A stretch of DNA of 64,000 nt, from the NCBI RefSeq assembly GCF_963668165.1, contig NZ_OY764209.1, positions 620,001 to 684,000 of the forward strand. The letters run 5' to 3'. Origin of the DNA: Marispirochaeta sp. GTDB taxonomy: Bacteria; Spirochaetota; Spirochaetia; JC444; Marispirochaetaceae. The notes under the pieces are model-generated. The model was given only the letters and a program-made list of their open reading frames with translations. It did not search any database and was not told the DNA's origin. How positions within the stretch are numbered: the first letter of the stretch is position 1; every line of letters starts with the position of its first letter. Shown here one piece after another: positions 27,942 through 36,607 of the stretch. A program made the position numbers and the translations under genes.

Positions 27942-28895
27942 TTATTGCTGTGAACACTTGAGTCGTGGAAAAAGTTTACGCGCATTTGCGTATTCAATAT
28001 TCTGCTTCTCTTGATCAGTGAAACCAGGGTATTCATCAAAAGCGCGAATCGTCTGGGATACTTGAATGGGATTTTGCCATCCACCGTCGCTGCCGATGAG
28101 AAGCTGTTCAGAACCGCAGAAATTTTTTAAATAGGTAAAAAGCACGGAGCCTTGCTGAGCGGTATCGTAATAGATTCTGCTTCGTACAGCAGTGTACATC
28201 TCCTGATCCAGCTTGTGATTATTCTCGAGAGATTTGATTATCAGAGGAAAGGAGCCTCCGCCGTGGGAGACAATGTAACGTATGTTCGTGTACCGGGAGA
28301 GACGGCCGTTAATAAACAGGTAGGCCAGGGATCTCCCTGTATCCATCATTCGTTCAATTATTGGTTCCAGGATGTCATATTTCCCGTAATTCATGTGTAG
28401 ATCGTTAGGATGGAGAAATACAATCGCTTTCCTTTTGTCCAGCGCACTGAAAATCTCTTCGAACTGATCCTCTCCATAGTAATTACCATCGACATTGGAG
28501 AAAAAAGTCACTCCGTCCAGTTTGAGCACATCCATGGCATACTCAATTTCCGATAGACTGCTGTCGACTTCCGGGAACGGTAAGGTTGCAAATGCTCCGT
28601 ATAAATCAGGATACCGGGAGATTATTGTAGCAGCGTATTGGTTGCATGTACGGGCCATTTTCTTGATAAAATATTTATCGTCAACTGAGACCCCCGGGAT
28701 GGACAGAGAGAGTATCCGTTTGGCGATTCCGTTTTTCTTCATGATTCGTCGATCAATTTCAGGATTCCATTTGGGAAAAGGGGACCAGAGAGCCCCCTGG
28801 ATTCCTTTTCTTTTCATTTCACGTACGTAAAAATCAGGTATCATGTGGGCATGTACATCGACTTTTCCGAGTGATTCCGCGTTCTTTGCTGTCAC
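27942..28895 (-). CDS. amidohydrolase_2 (ACMSD-like) family decarboxylase or hydrolase
   Basis: 317 residues. VDVHAHMIP (HxH), YGAFATLPFPEVDSSLSEIEYAM, LDGVTFFSNVDG, VFLHPNDLH, VSHGGGSFPL and LLIGSDGGW include all the metal and catalytic positions of ACMSD-type TIM-barrel enzymes. Members decarboxylate or hydrolyse aromatic or ring-opened acids. It is the first gene of a two-gene operon transcribed away from a TetR regulator, so it is probably induced by its substrate. Confidence 0.85.
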   Translation of the reverse strand: MTAKNAESLGKVDVHAHMIPDFYVREMKRKGIQGALWSPFPKWNPEIDRRIMKKNGIAKRILSLSIPGVSVDDKYFIKKMARTCNQYAATIISRYPDLYGAFATLPFPEVDSSLSEIEYAMDVLKLDGVTFFSNVDGNYYGEDQFEEIFSALDKRKAIVFLHPNDLHMNYGKYDILEPIIERMMDTGRSLAYLFINGRLSRYTNIRYIVSHGGGSFPLIIKSLENNHKLDQEMYTAVRSRIYYDTAQQGSVLFTYLKNFCGSEQLLIGSDGGWQNPIQVSQTIRAFDEYPGFTDQEKQNIEYANARKLFPRLKCSQQ

Positions 28896-28961
28896 GATGA
28901 CCTCCTATATCCTGTACTTTTTATACTGACTTGGTTCAAATAATACACATAAACCTTGACC

Positions 28962-28975
28962 TTGTCAAATGACAA
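28962..28975. promoter_or_regulatory. palindromic TetR-operator candidate
   Basis: TTGTCA-AA-TGACAA lies in the 118-base divergent region between the amidohydrolase operon and the TetR gene. The overlapping TTGAC-CTT-GTCAA just to the left uses part of it. The position suits control of both directions by the adjacent regulator. Confidence 0.5.
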
Positions 28976-29013
28976 ATGCTATTATATCCAAACAGTAAGA
29001 AATAGGACTGCAA

Positions 29014-29592
29014 ATGACCGGACACGAGAGGCGCGCCGAAAAGAAAAAAGAGAGTATTCGGCAGGCAAGCATTGAATTATTTACTACTATGGGTATCAGA
29101 AAAGTAACAATGAACGAAATCGCGGATAGAGCGAACGTTTCAAAGGTATCCATATACAACTATTTCCGAAGCAAAGATGAGCTTATTCTGGATATCATGA
29201 AAACTGTATGCGACCAAATCCTTGAGAATGTGAAAGAAATTGTGGAAAGTAGCCTCTCCTTTCAGGACAAGCTGAAAAAGGTTATTACCTACAAGAGCCG
29301 AGGGAGCGGCATATTCAAAGGCGAATTCCTTCAGCAGCTTCTCAGTCACGATCAGGCGGCTCAGGAGTACTATGAACGTGAGTTCAAACCAAAATCCCGC
29401 CTAATCATGCATCGTTTTTTTCAAGAAGGAAAACAAACCGGCCATATAGCACAAGATATCCCAATCGAGACAATCGAGCTGTATGTACAAATCTTCCAAA
29501 ATGGAATGGAACGGTCTCCGCTCGTTATGCGAACAGAACAGATACCAGAGGAGCTTATCCGGCTCTTTTTCTACGGCCTCATGCAACGATGA
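29014..29592 (+). CDS. TetR-family transcriptional regulator
   Basis: 192 residues. N-terminal helix-turn-helix VTMNEIADRANVSKVSIYNYFRSKDEL (residues about 28-55) and a helical ligand-binding C-terminal domain. Divergent from the two amidohydrolase genes, so probably their repressor. The start is preceded by AGGA at suitable distance. Confidence 0.92.
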   Translation: MTGHERRAEKKKESIRQASIELFTTMGIRKVTMNEIADRANVSKVSIYNYFRSKDELILDIMKTVCDQILENVKEIVESSLSFQDKLKKVITYKSRGSGIFKGEFLQQLLSHDQAAQEYYEREFKPKSRLIMHRFFQEGKQTGHIAQDIPIETIELYVQIFQNGMERSPLVMRTEQIPEELIRLFFYGLMQR

Positions 29593-29715
29593 GTAGCGTC
29601 AACGGATCGAAAGATCAGCGACGAGTCGTATGCCATCGTCAACTGCCGTATGGCAAAAGGCCGTTGTTTGGCATAGTTCTTGATTTCATTATCATGGTTT
29701 AAAAGGAATTTTTTA

Positions 29716-30165
29716 ATGAAAACAAATCAAATAGCCGCATTGGCCTTTTACTGTTTACTATTCTTAAGTAATTGCATATCTTTTAAAGAAAACCAAGATG
29801 GTGACATCTTAGCCTTACTCATAGAGAATCCGAAACAATTAGAATTTGTTGAATGTAAAACTGGTTCAGAACAAATTATTCTTGAAGCTACGTATAAAGT
29901 TTCTGGTGAGAATGCTCATTTGATAGAAAATTTACTGACTGAAGAAACAGGAATGAATAGACTGAGATATGTTTGCAGCGGTTGGGAAGCTCATCCAGAT
30001 GGAGCCTTAAAGATAACAGATAGATTTAATCATAAATATAACAACATTTATAATTACAACCATATTTCAATTTCAATGTATTCACGTGAAACATTGGTTC
30101 GGGATAGAAAGGATTGGTCAAAAATTCCATATTTTTATATTGTTGTTGAAGTATTAAATATATAA
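29716..30165 (+). CDS. small lipoprotein of unknown function
   Basis: 149 residues. MKTNQIAALAFYCLLFLSNC has the form of a lipoprotein signal with the lipidated Cys at residue 20 (LSN-C). The mature part is soluble, rich in Asn and Tyr near the end, and not recognised. AAGGA eight bases before the ATG at 29716 supports this start rather than 29680. The gene is AT-rich. Confidence 0.65.
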   Translation: MKTNQIAALAFYCLLFLSNCISFKENQDGDILALLIENPKQLEFVECKTGSEQIILEATYKVSGENAHLIENLLTEETGMNRLRYVCSGWEAHPDGALKITDRFNHKYNNIYNYNHISISMYSRETLVRDRKDWSKIPYFYIVVEVLNI

Positions 30166-30239
30166 AAAAAATCGGTCTGCGTGTCAACGTCTACAATTCT
30201 TCGAAGAAATCGGGACAGCACCCCGCTAAAGAACTTCTT

Positions 30240-30419
30240 ATGGGAAGAATTGAATTCAGTTCTTTTATATCTTACGTGTTTATACGGGGTGGTCTCAGGA
30301 AAACAGGGACAAACACAGATGAATACGGTTCTTTCAAGACCATTCCTGTTTCTCACGATTGCTTTATGACATTTCTCATTTACACAGGTCATTATAAAGT
30401 GTTCAGATGGCCTGCTATT
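30240..30419 (+). pseudogene. short frame cut by IS insertion, origin unknown
   Basis: An open frame (MGRIEFSSFISYVFIRGG..., also open upstream) runs directly into the IS end, which supplies the TAG stop. If the IS and one copy of a flanking ATT are removed, the frame continues for five codons (LWHDR) to a TGA on the far side. It may be the C-terminal end of an old gene. No family is recognised. Confidence 0.3.
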
Positions 30420-32031
30420 TAGGGTCTCCTGAAAAATTCAGTTTGCCCGTTTATCCGGCAATTATGGCCGATTTTCTGCCATATATTACTGACGGGAAAG
30501 CGGCAAGAAAAAGCGCATAAAGATCCTTGAGGATCTTCTCCATATTCATCACCAGCATATTTACCATGATGGTTGCTTCACTGGTTATTCTCAGTTTCTC
30601 ATATACACAGTCCAATCCGTATCACCTCTTCCCAACACCAAATGCACCTTCGATTGCCTGGCGGATACTTTCATCCCGGCGTTCCTGTTTTCTTTTCGCC
30701 CTCAGAATCTTTTTATCAATACCTGCAGTGCTCACCGGACGGCCCAGGGGAGGCCCAGATAATCTGATCTTACGTTCTTCACACCAGGCCCTGTTCTCCC
30801 GCGTCCGATAGATCTTATCCACATGGACCGATTCAGGATAATGACCAAATCGATCTCTATAGCGCTCCACCTGCATCTGCAAGTCACCGCTTTCATTGTA
30901 CGGTTCCCACTCCAGCCGGTCGATATACATCAGTCCATGTTCAGCAATTGCTGCAGATATCTTGGCTCTGAACTCATAAGCTCCTCTGGCCTTCCCGCGG
31001 GCGATGGGCCTCACATGGGGATGCGACAAACTGACGATCTTTCCGCGGATCGAGTGTTTATGTTTCTGGTATAGATACATCTGCTGATCATACGCTTTGT
31101 TGATTACCAGCAAATCATGGTATTCTTTCTTACTCAAACGACTCAGCGGAACTGTTTCTATTAATTCGTTTACTATTCTCAAATTACGTCTGACATACTG
31201 TAATTGTTGTCGCGTCGCCTTCCGGATCTGCTGCATGGTTCTTCGCTTCCCCCGTGCAAAGGTCAGATACTGTTTCCGCGCTCGTATCCGGTAGGTCCTC
31301 GGTTTCTTCTTAAGGTCACTTTCGGCGTACAAAGTATCTATAATACCTTATAGCTTTTCCCGCGCATCATTAAGCAAGCCAACATCATTCGGAAAACGGA
31401 TGTCCTGCGGAATACAGGTGGCATCCAGTATCAACTGACCTTCAGTATCCTGATCATCGTCGCTATCGTCATTCTTATCGTTCTTTTTGCTCTTTTTCTT
31501 TTCAACAAATTATTTTGCGATAAGTTCATTCACTTCCACGATAATCTCACTGCCCAGGCGTTTTCGAAAATACACCATCAGACTCGCTTCAAAGATGGGG
31601 TCTTCCTGATAAGATTCAAAGCCAAGAAAATATTGAAGATACGGATTTTCCTGGATTTCCAGTATCGTTTCTTCATCTGTAAGGTTCTTCTTTTCCTTGA
31701 TGATAAAGGCTCCCAAGACAACCCGAACGCTCTTCGCTCGGCGTCCTTTTTCCTTGGAAAACTTATACGCATACCCCGGTTCTATCTCTTTCCAGAGGGA
31801 TAATCCTGAACATTTGTACCCATCGGTTATCTGCTCGCAGGCGGCCACCAAAAGAAGGCAGATAGAAATCCACAAACTCAGGGTACGCTACTCGCTTTTT
31901 ATACACATCACCCCTCCAATCAGGTGCATGCTTTTTTGGCCATTTTTCGCGTTTTCCGTGCACTTCAACAGGAGAAATCCTAACATATTTTCCTGCTCTA
32001 TGGGAATTTACCTATTTTTCAGGAGACCCTA
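30420..32031 (-). mobile_element. IS5-type insertion sequence, copy B (complete ends, dead transposase)
   Basis: Identical 17-base inverted tips AGGGTCTCCTGAAAAAT lie at 30421-30437 and, inverted, at 32014-32030. If one more base pair (T/A) belongs to each tip, the flanks are a direct repeat ATT (30417-30419 and 32032-32034). The element is about 1.6 kb and holds one transposase gene on the minus strand, which is broken. It is in the same orientation as copy A at the window start. Confidence 0.85.
30622..31963 (-). pseudogene. IS5-family (DUF772-like) transposase, broken by one frame change and two stops
   Basis: Three pieces line up. From the GTG at 31963 the N-terminus runs to a stop at 31763. 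The second piece (31875-31510, frame +1) reads YAYKFSKEKGRRAKSVRVVLG, then NPYLQYFLGFESYQED and VYFRKRLGSEIIVEVN before a TAA. Without changing frame, GQLILDATCIPQDIRFPND, the DDE-type catalytic block of this family, follows; a second TAA lies near 31346, then the C-terminal third (YAESDLKKKPRTYR to IEGAFGVGKR) follows. Two in-frame stops make the gene inactive unless read through. The frame change is the same as in copy A. Confidence 0.8.
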
Positions 32032-32210
32032 ATTCTATGGCATGATCGCTGAGTACAGCTCATAGGGCTATACGATGCTGGAGCAGGATAGTTGTAATGC
32101 AATGTACAATCCTCGAGGTGCGAGACCCCTGTTGATCAAAAAAGTTAAGATATAGAATCTTACGTACTTTATTTCAAGTATTTAGGATCATTGTATAATA
32201 TGCTCTTTCG

Positions 32211-33041
32211 CTAGTGCATATTAAGAAGCTTAAGATCTTGATCGAGTGAGAATCCCTTCGTCGTAAGGTAGTTTCCGGTCATTAATGCGTCTGCTCCGGC
32301 TTTGACACAATCGAGCACAAACGCATGTTCAAACTGATCGCGCCCCCCTGCAATCCGTATTTTCGCCGCAGGGTTTATCTCTCTTGCAAAACCGATCGTT
32401 TTTACGATCTCTTCTTTGGAGAGAAGCGGCATTTGTGCCAGTGGAGTTTCCTCGACTGCATGTAAAATATTTATCGGAATCGAACGAATATTGAGTTCTT
32501 GTATCTGATTAAACATCTCTATGCGATCTTTCTCAGATTCACCAAGACCAATTATACCGCCACAGCAAAGCTCCAAGCCGGCTTGTCTGGCAATTTCCAG
32601 AGTATTGATCCGTTCGGCATATGTATGGCTTGTACATATTTTGTTAAAAAAAGACGGCCCAGTCTCAAGATTGTGGTGATAGCGGGATACCCCTGCCAGT
32701 GCAAGTGCCCTGGCCCTCTCTTTAGTTAAGAAACCCAGTGACACACAGACTTTAAGCCGAGGTGCCGCTTGTTTTATTTTTTTTACAGTATCGATTATAT
32801 ATTCGAACAGAAACTGTGACGGCTCTCTCCCGCTGGCAACAAGGGAAAAATACGAGACACCTTTTTCCGCAAGCAACCTTGCCTGTTTAAGCAGAGAGGG
32901 CTGAGGCAGCGTATCGTATTTCTCTATATCACAGGTATGATGTTTTGATTGAGCACAAAACGCACAATCTTCACTGCAATTACCGGAATGGACATTTACG
33001 ATAGAGCAGAGTTCGATGGGTAACTGTTTCATATTAATCAT
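32211..33041 (-). CDS. bioB: biotin synthase, short form with altered cluster ligand
   Basis: 276 residues, shorter than the E. coli enzyme. The radical-SAM motif CSEDCAFC gives Cys22, Cys26 and Cys29 for the 4Fe-4S cluster. Around the sulfur-donor cluster, Cys99 (KVCVSLG) and Cys159 (ELCCGGIIGLGE) are kept and an Arg is present in RIAGGRDQ, but the position of E. coli Cys97 is Ser66 (YFSLVASGRE). An extra Cys160 lies next to Cys159. This suggests a different auxiliary cluster, as described for some anaerobe BioB proteins. The start at 33041 has AGGAG before it. Last gene of the biotin operon; it inserts sulfur into dethiobiotin. Confidence 0.9.
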   Translation of the reverse strand: MINMKQLPIELCSIVNVHSGNCSEDCAFCAQSKHHTCDIEKYDTLPQPSLLKQARLLAEKGVSYFSLVASGREPSQFLFEYIIDTVKKIKQAAPRLKVCVSLGFLTKERARALALAGVSRYHHNLETGPSFFNKICTSHTYAERINTLEIARQAGLELCCGGIIGLGESEKDRIEMFNQIQELNIRSIPINILHAVEETPLAQMPLLSKEEIVKTIGFAREINPAAKIRIAGGRDQFEHAFVLDCVKAGADALMTGNYLTTKGFSLDQDLKLLNMH

Positions 33042-33143
33042 CGATTCTCCTAAAAACTGTGATCGGCTTTCATTCAAGCCCGCAGTCAGCGTTCTGTATC
33101 CGCGATTAGCGGGCTGCGTATCTCCGTAACTTCTTTCGCAGCA

Positions 33144-34487
33144 TTAGCCAAGGTTCTCTCCTAAGACATGGGGCAGCTTTTTTTGAGGTATATAAAGTCC
33201 GATAAGCGAAAAACCAGTCGAAAGAGCCATTCCCACCAAGGCCACCATATCAACAGCCGTAAGGTTCGCCGCAACGCCTAAAACTCCACCGCACACAATT
33301 GCCCCGACTCCCCAGTATGGATGAATTTTTCGCTTTTTCCACATGATTAAGGAAATTGCGATAGGAGGAACAATGCCAGCGGTAAATACACCATACGCCT
33401 GAATAAGCAAAGAGATGATATCCGGATTCTTCGTTGCTAATAGTGCGGAAACCATTCCGACGATTCCGATAACTAATCTGGTATTTGCGATGCGTTTCTT
33501 CTTTAAGAGATCATATTCTACGATACTTGCAACTGCAAACAGGCAGGTATCTGCTGATGATATAATTGCCGAAAACAGACCCAGTAGCAGCACCAGGCCG
33601 CCTGGAGTTGGAAGTTTTTCCTTGATAAGGTAACCTAGGACATCGCCAGTATAGGATTGCTCGATATAAAACGAAGCCCATATGCCTATGAAAGTAATCA
33701 CAAGGCTTATGATCAAAAGCCCCAGTGCTGAAAAAAGTGAGGCCTTTTGAGCCTTCTGAGGACTTGTCGAACTTAATAGCCGACTGAAAAGCAGAGGACA
33801 CACAAAATAACTCCCGCCAATGATAAATAGATAATACAACAAATCTTTTGCCGTAAAACTGCTATTTACAATATCAAATCGAACACTCTCCAAAGGAATC
33901 GCTTCACTGGTAAAAAGAAATATGAACGTATAGAGTAGAGCTCCCCCCAAAACAGCGAACTGTATCTTATCGGTTTTGATTATTGATGGCTGCCCACCTA
34001 GTATTGAATAAAAAATGATGACGGCAGCTGTTATGAGGATAGAATAAAATGGGGTTATGCCGCCGAAGAGCGATAAAAGCTTTGCTCCGGCCACAAATTG
34101 CGCGGCAATAATACCAATCCACGCGATAACCACCACTACTGAAGTCAAGAATCGTGCTTCTTTCCCTATGAGTCGCTCCGACAAATCAGGCAGGGTATAG
34201 GCGCCAACTTCTCGTACCTTTTGGGACAAAAAAAAGGATTGGCATAGAAGGCCAAGAGCTCCGGCCCCCAGCCACCAAAATGCCGGAAACCCGATAGTGC
34301 ACGCTGTTGAAACCACCCCCAGGGTAGCCGAAGCCCCAATACACGTCGCAAGGATGGAGTACGTAATGGATCCGGCTCCCTGTTTCCTCCCGGAAACGAC
34401 AAAGTCGTCGAAATTTCCGATCTTCTTGAATTCGGAAAGGCCGAAGCCGAGTAGTACGACAGCATACACAACAACTGCAGCAATCAC
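33144..34487 (-). CDS. sodium:solute symporter (SSS family) in biotin operon
   Basis: 447 residues, about 13 membrane helices, GTG start. SSS-family features: KIGNFDDFVVSGRKQG at the first loop, QFVAGAKLLSLFGG, and ISSADTCLFAVASIVEYD in the sodium-site helix. It sits between bioA (six-base gap) and bioB, so it probably brings in biotin, a pimelate-like precursor or an intermediate. No BioY is seen in the window and no bioF, bioC or bioH is present here, which fits import of a late intermediate. Substrate is inference. Confidence 0.85.
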   Translation of the reverse strand: MIAAVVVYAVVLLGFGLSEFKKIGNFDDFVVSGRKQGAGSITYSILATCIGASATLGVVSTACTIGFPAFWWLGAGALGLLCQSFFLSQKVREVGAYTLPDLSERLIGKEARFLTSVVVVIAWIGIIAAQFVAGAKLLSLFGGITPFYSILITAAVIIFYSILGGQPSIIKTDKIQFAVLGGALLYTFIFLFTSEAIPLESVRFDIVNSSFTAKDLLYYLFIIGGSYFVCPLLFSRLLSSTSPQKAQKASLFSALGLLIISLVITFIGIWASFYIEQSYTGDVLGYLIKEKLPTPGGLVLLLGLFSAIISSADTCLFAVASIVEYDLLKKKRIANTRLVIGIVGMVSALLATKNPDIISLLIQAYGVFTAGIVPPIAISLIMWKKRKIHPYWGVGAIVCGGVLGVAANLTAVDMVALVGMALSTGFSLIGLYIPQKKLPHVLGENLG

Positions 34488-34493
34488 TGTTCA

Positions 34494-35798
34494 TCACCTG
34501 CTTATGTTGAGATATTCCCGTACGACCCGGCACATGGTCTGTGCAATTTTAATCACATCCTCTTTTGTGCACACATAGGGCGGCATCGTATATACCAGCT
34601 TTCCAAAGGGACGAATCCACACCCCTTTTTCAACAAACATTTTTTGAATGACCTTCATGTCCACTGCTTTTTCGAGCTCAATGACACCTATGGCACCGAG
34701 AACTCTGACATCCCGTACTCCTTTAAACCAGCGAGCAGGAGCGAGGTACTCTTTCAAGAGATTTTCGATAGTTAAGACTTTTTCCTGCCAGTTATTCTCT
34801 GATAAGAGATCGAGACTGGCCTCAGCGACGGCACAAGCAAGAGGATTTGCCATATAAGTTGGGCCATGCATAAAAACCCCTCCGTCCGACGAAATCCCCC
34901 GGGCAACCTTTGCGTTTGCGAGTGTGGCCGCAAAACTCATGTAACCGCCGGTTAAGGCTTTACCGATACACATAATATCCGGAGCGACCCCAGCCCACTG
35001 AGCAGCAAAAAGCTTACCTGTACGACCAAACCCGGTCGCGATTTCATCAAAAATGAGCAGGATATCATAGGAACTGCAAAGAGCCTTCAATTGTTTCAGA
35101 TAGTTGGGATGGTAAAAGCGCATGCCGCCAGCCCCTTGCACTATGGGTTCGAGGATCACCGCGGCTATCTCACTGTGATGTTTTGAAATGAGCGCTTCCA
35201 TTTCAGCGATGTCCCCCTCCTGCCAGGCATCACTAAAAGAACAGAGCGGGGCGCGCGCAAAGAACGCTTCAGGCAAAATGCTTTTAAAGAGTGTGTGCAT
35301 TCCCTGAACCGGGTCACACACACTCATTGCAGCAAAGGTATCACCATGATACCCCTTTTTAATGGTAACCATTTTTTTCTTTTCAGGAGTACCAACAGCA
35401 TACCAATATTGAATAGCCATTTTGATCGCCACTTCAACCGCGACCGATCCTGAATCCGAAAAAAAGATGTACTCCAAGCCATCCGGTGTGAGTGCAATTA
35501 ACCTCGCTGCAAGAGTGCATGCTCCTTGATGGGTCAATCCTCCGAACATTACATGGCTCATCCTTTGAACCTGTTTATGAATAGCCTGGTTTATTGTAGG
35601 GTGGTTATATCCGTGAATAGCAGCCCACCATGAAGACATCCCATCGGTTAAAACAGTGCCATCTGCCAGAAAGAGGTGCACCCCCTCTGCTTTCTCCACC
35701 ATATACACGTCAAGAGGAGTGGATATGGAGGTATATGGATGCCAGATGTGTCTTTTGTCGATTCCCAAAAGCTGTTCGCATGAGAAAGATTCATTCAT
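34494..35798 (-). CDS. bioA: adenosylmethionine-8-amino-7-oxononanoate aminotransferase
   Basis: 434 residues, full length. [23 protein letters not shown] at the N-terminus is the BioA hallmark, with [41 protein letters not shown] and the PLP lysine in [11 protein letters not shown]. It converts KAPA to DAPA using SAM as amino donor. It overlaps the end of bioD by eight bases; AAGGTG for its start lies inside bioD. Confidence 0.97.
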   Translation of the reverse strand: MNESFSCEQLLGIDKRHIWHPYTSISTPLDVYMVEKAEGVHLFLADGTVLTDGMSSWWAAIHGYNHPTINQAIHKQVQRMSHVMFGGLTHQGACTLAARLIALTPDGLEYIFFSDSGSVAVEVAIKMAIQYWYAVGTPEKKKMVTIKKGYHGDTFAAMSVCDPVQGMHTLFKSILPEAFFARAPLCSFSDAWQEGDIAEMEALISKHHSEIAAVILEPIVQGAGGMRFYHPNYLKQLKALCSSYDILLIFDEIATGFGRTGKLFAAQWAGVAPDIMCIGKALTGGYMSFAATLANAKVARGISSDGGVFMHGPTYMANPLACAVAEASLDLLSENNWQEKVLTIENLLKEYLAPARWFKGVRDVRVLGAIGVIELEKAVDMKVIQKMFVEKGVWIRPFGKLVYTMPPYVCTKEDVIKIAQTMCRVVREYLNISR

Positions 35799-36531
35799 CG
35801 TTTACACCTTGTAAAATATATTTTGCAATCTCTTTCATATAAGTATCAAGTTCTTCCCAAAACAAATGCGACCTGGAGGAATTTGGAATAAAAGGGATGG
35901 AGCCCAATATTTTGATTTTCCCAAGCTTTTCAATGATATGAGGATTGTCCTGCAAAATATAACGGTCCTCCGGAGAAGACCGCGTTGTTTCGGTCATTAT
36001 CGCGCCTTTAATCGTAATGTTTTGGGAACGCAGCACATCTATGGTATTGAGCGCATGATTAATACAGCCCAAAGAATTTCGAATAACAAGAAGAGTAGGT
36101 AAGGCAATTTTCTGAATGAGCGCCAAAGTGGTGATATTTTCCGAAAGGGGAACATTTACACCTCCGACCCCTTCTGCAATAACAAGCTCGTATTTTTCCA
36201 GTAATCTCGTCAAGGCACTACAAATCGGATCAATTTCACAGATTCGGTTTTCCATTTGTGCCGCTAAATGGGGCGAAGCCGGCGCAACAAACGAATAGGG
36301 AACCATATCCCTTATATCTTCTGTTTTTTTGATAAAAGAGGATGCGGCGCAGTATACATCAAAATCATTTGAAATGGGAAAGCCCTCACTGGAATATCCG
36401 CCACCGGTTTGAACAATTTTCATCGGAACAGCATCGATACCCTGCATGCGTATTTGACGTACTAATGCCGCAGTAATGAGGGTTTTTCCAGCATCGGTAT
36501 CTGTTCCTGTAATAAATACACCTTTCGCCAT
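35791..36531 (-). CDS. bioD: dethiobiotin synthetase
   Basis: 246 residues. P-loop GTDTDAGKT, the VPMKIVQTG and PHLAAQ segments, and [16 protein letters not shown] (switch region) are diagnostic of BioD. It carboxylates and closes DAPA to dethiobiotin. First gene of the operon bioD-bioA-symporter-bioB; start supported by AAGGATC. An IS1380 element lies about 75 bases upstream and may have separated the operon from its native control region. Confidence 0.96.
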   Translation of the reverse strand: MAKGVFITGTDTDAGKTLITAALVRQIRMQGIDAVPMKIVQTGGGYSSEGFPISNDFDVYCAASSFIKKTEDIRDMVPYSFVAPASPHLAAQMENRICEIDPICSALTRLLEKYELVIAEGVGGVNVPLSENITTLALIQKIALPTLLVIRNSLGCINHALNTIDVLRSQNITIKGAIMTETTRSSPEDRYILQDNPHIIEKLGKIKILGSIPFIPNSSRSHLFWEELDTYMKEIAKYILQGVNDE

Positions 36532-36607
36532 AATTTAGATCCTTATGTTGGACAATAATTTGTTGTATATTAGATTGTACAGATGAGAAGAAGGTTATTT
36601 ATTAAAA

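Noticed and set aside
40..30437. Calling the block between IS copies a proven composite transposon
   Set aside because: The far end of copy A is outside the window, the transposase genes are broken, and no target duplication of the whole block can be checked.
36532..36607. Possible BirA operator before bioD
   Set aside because: TTGT and ACAA words occur but no pair with the usual spacing and arms could be made.
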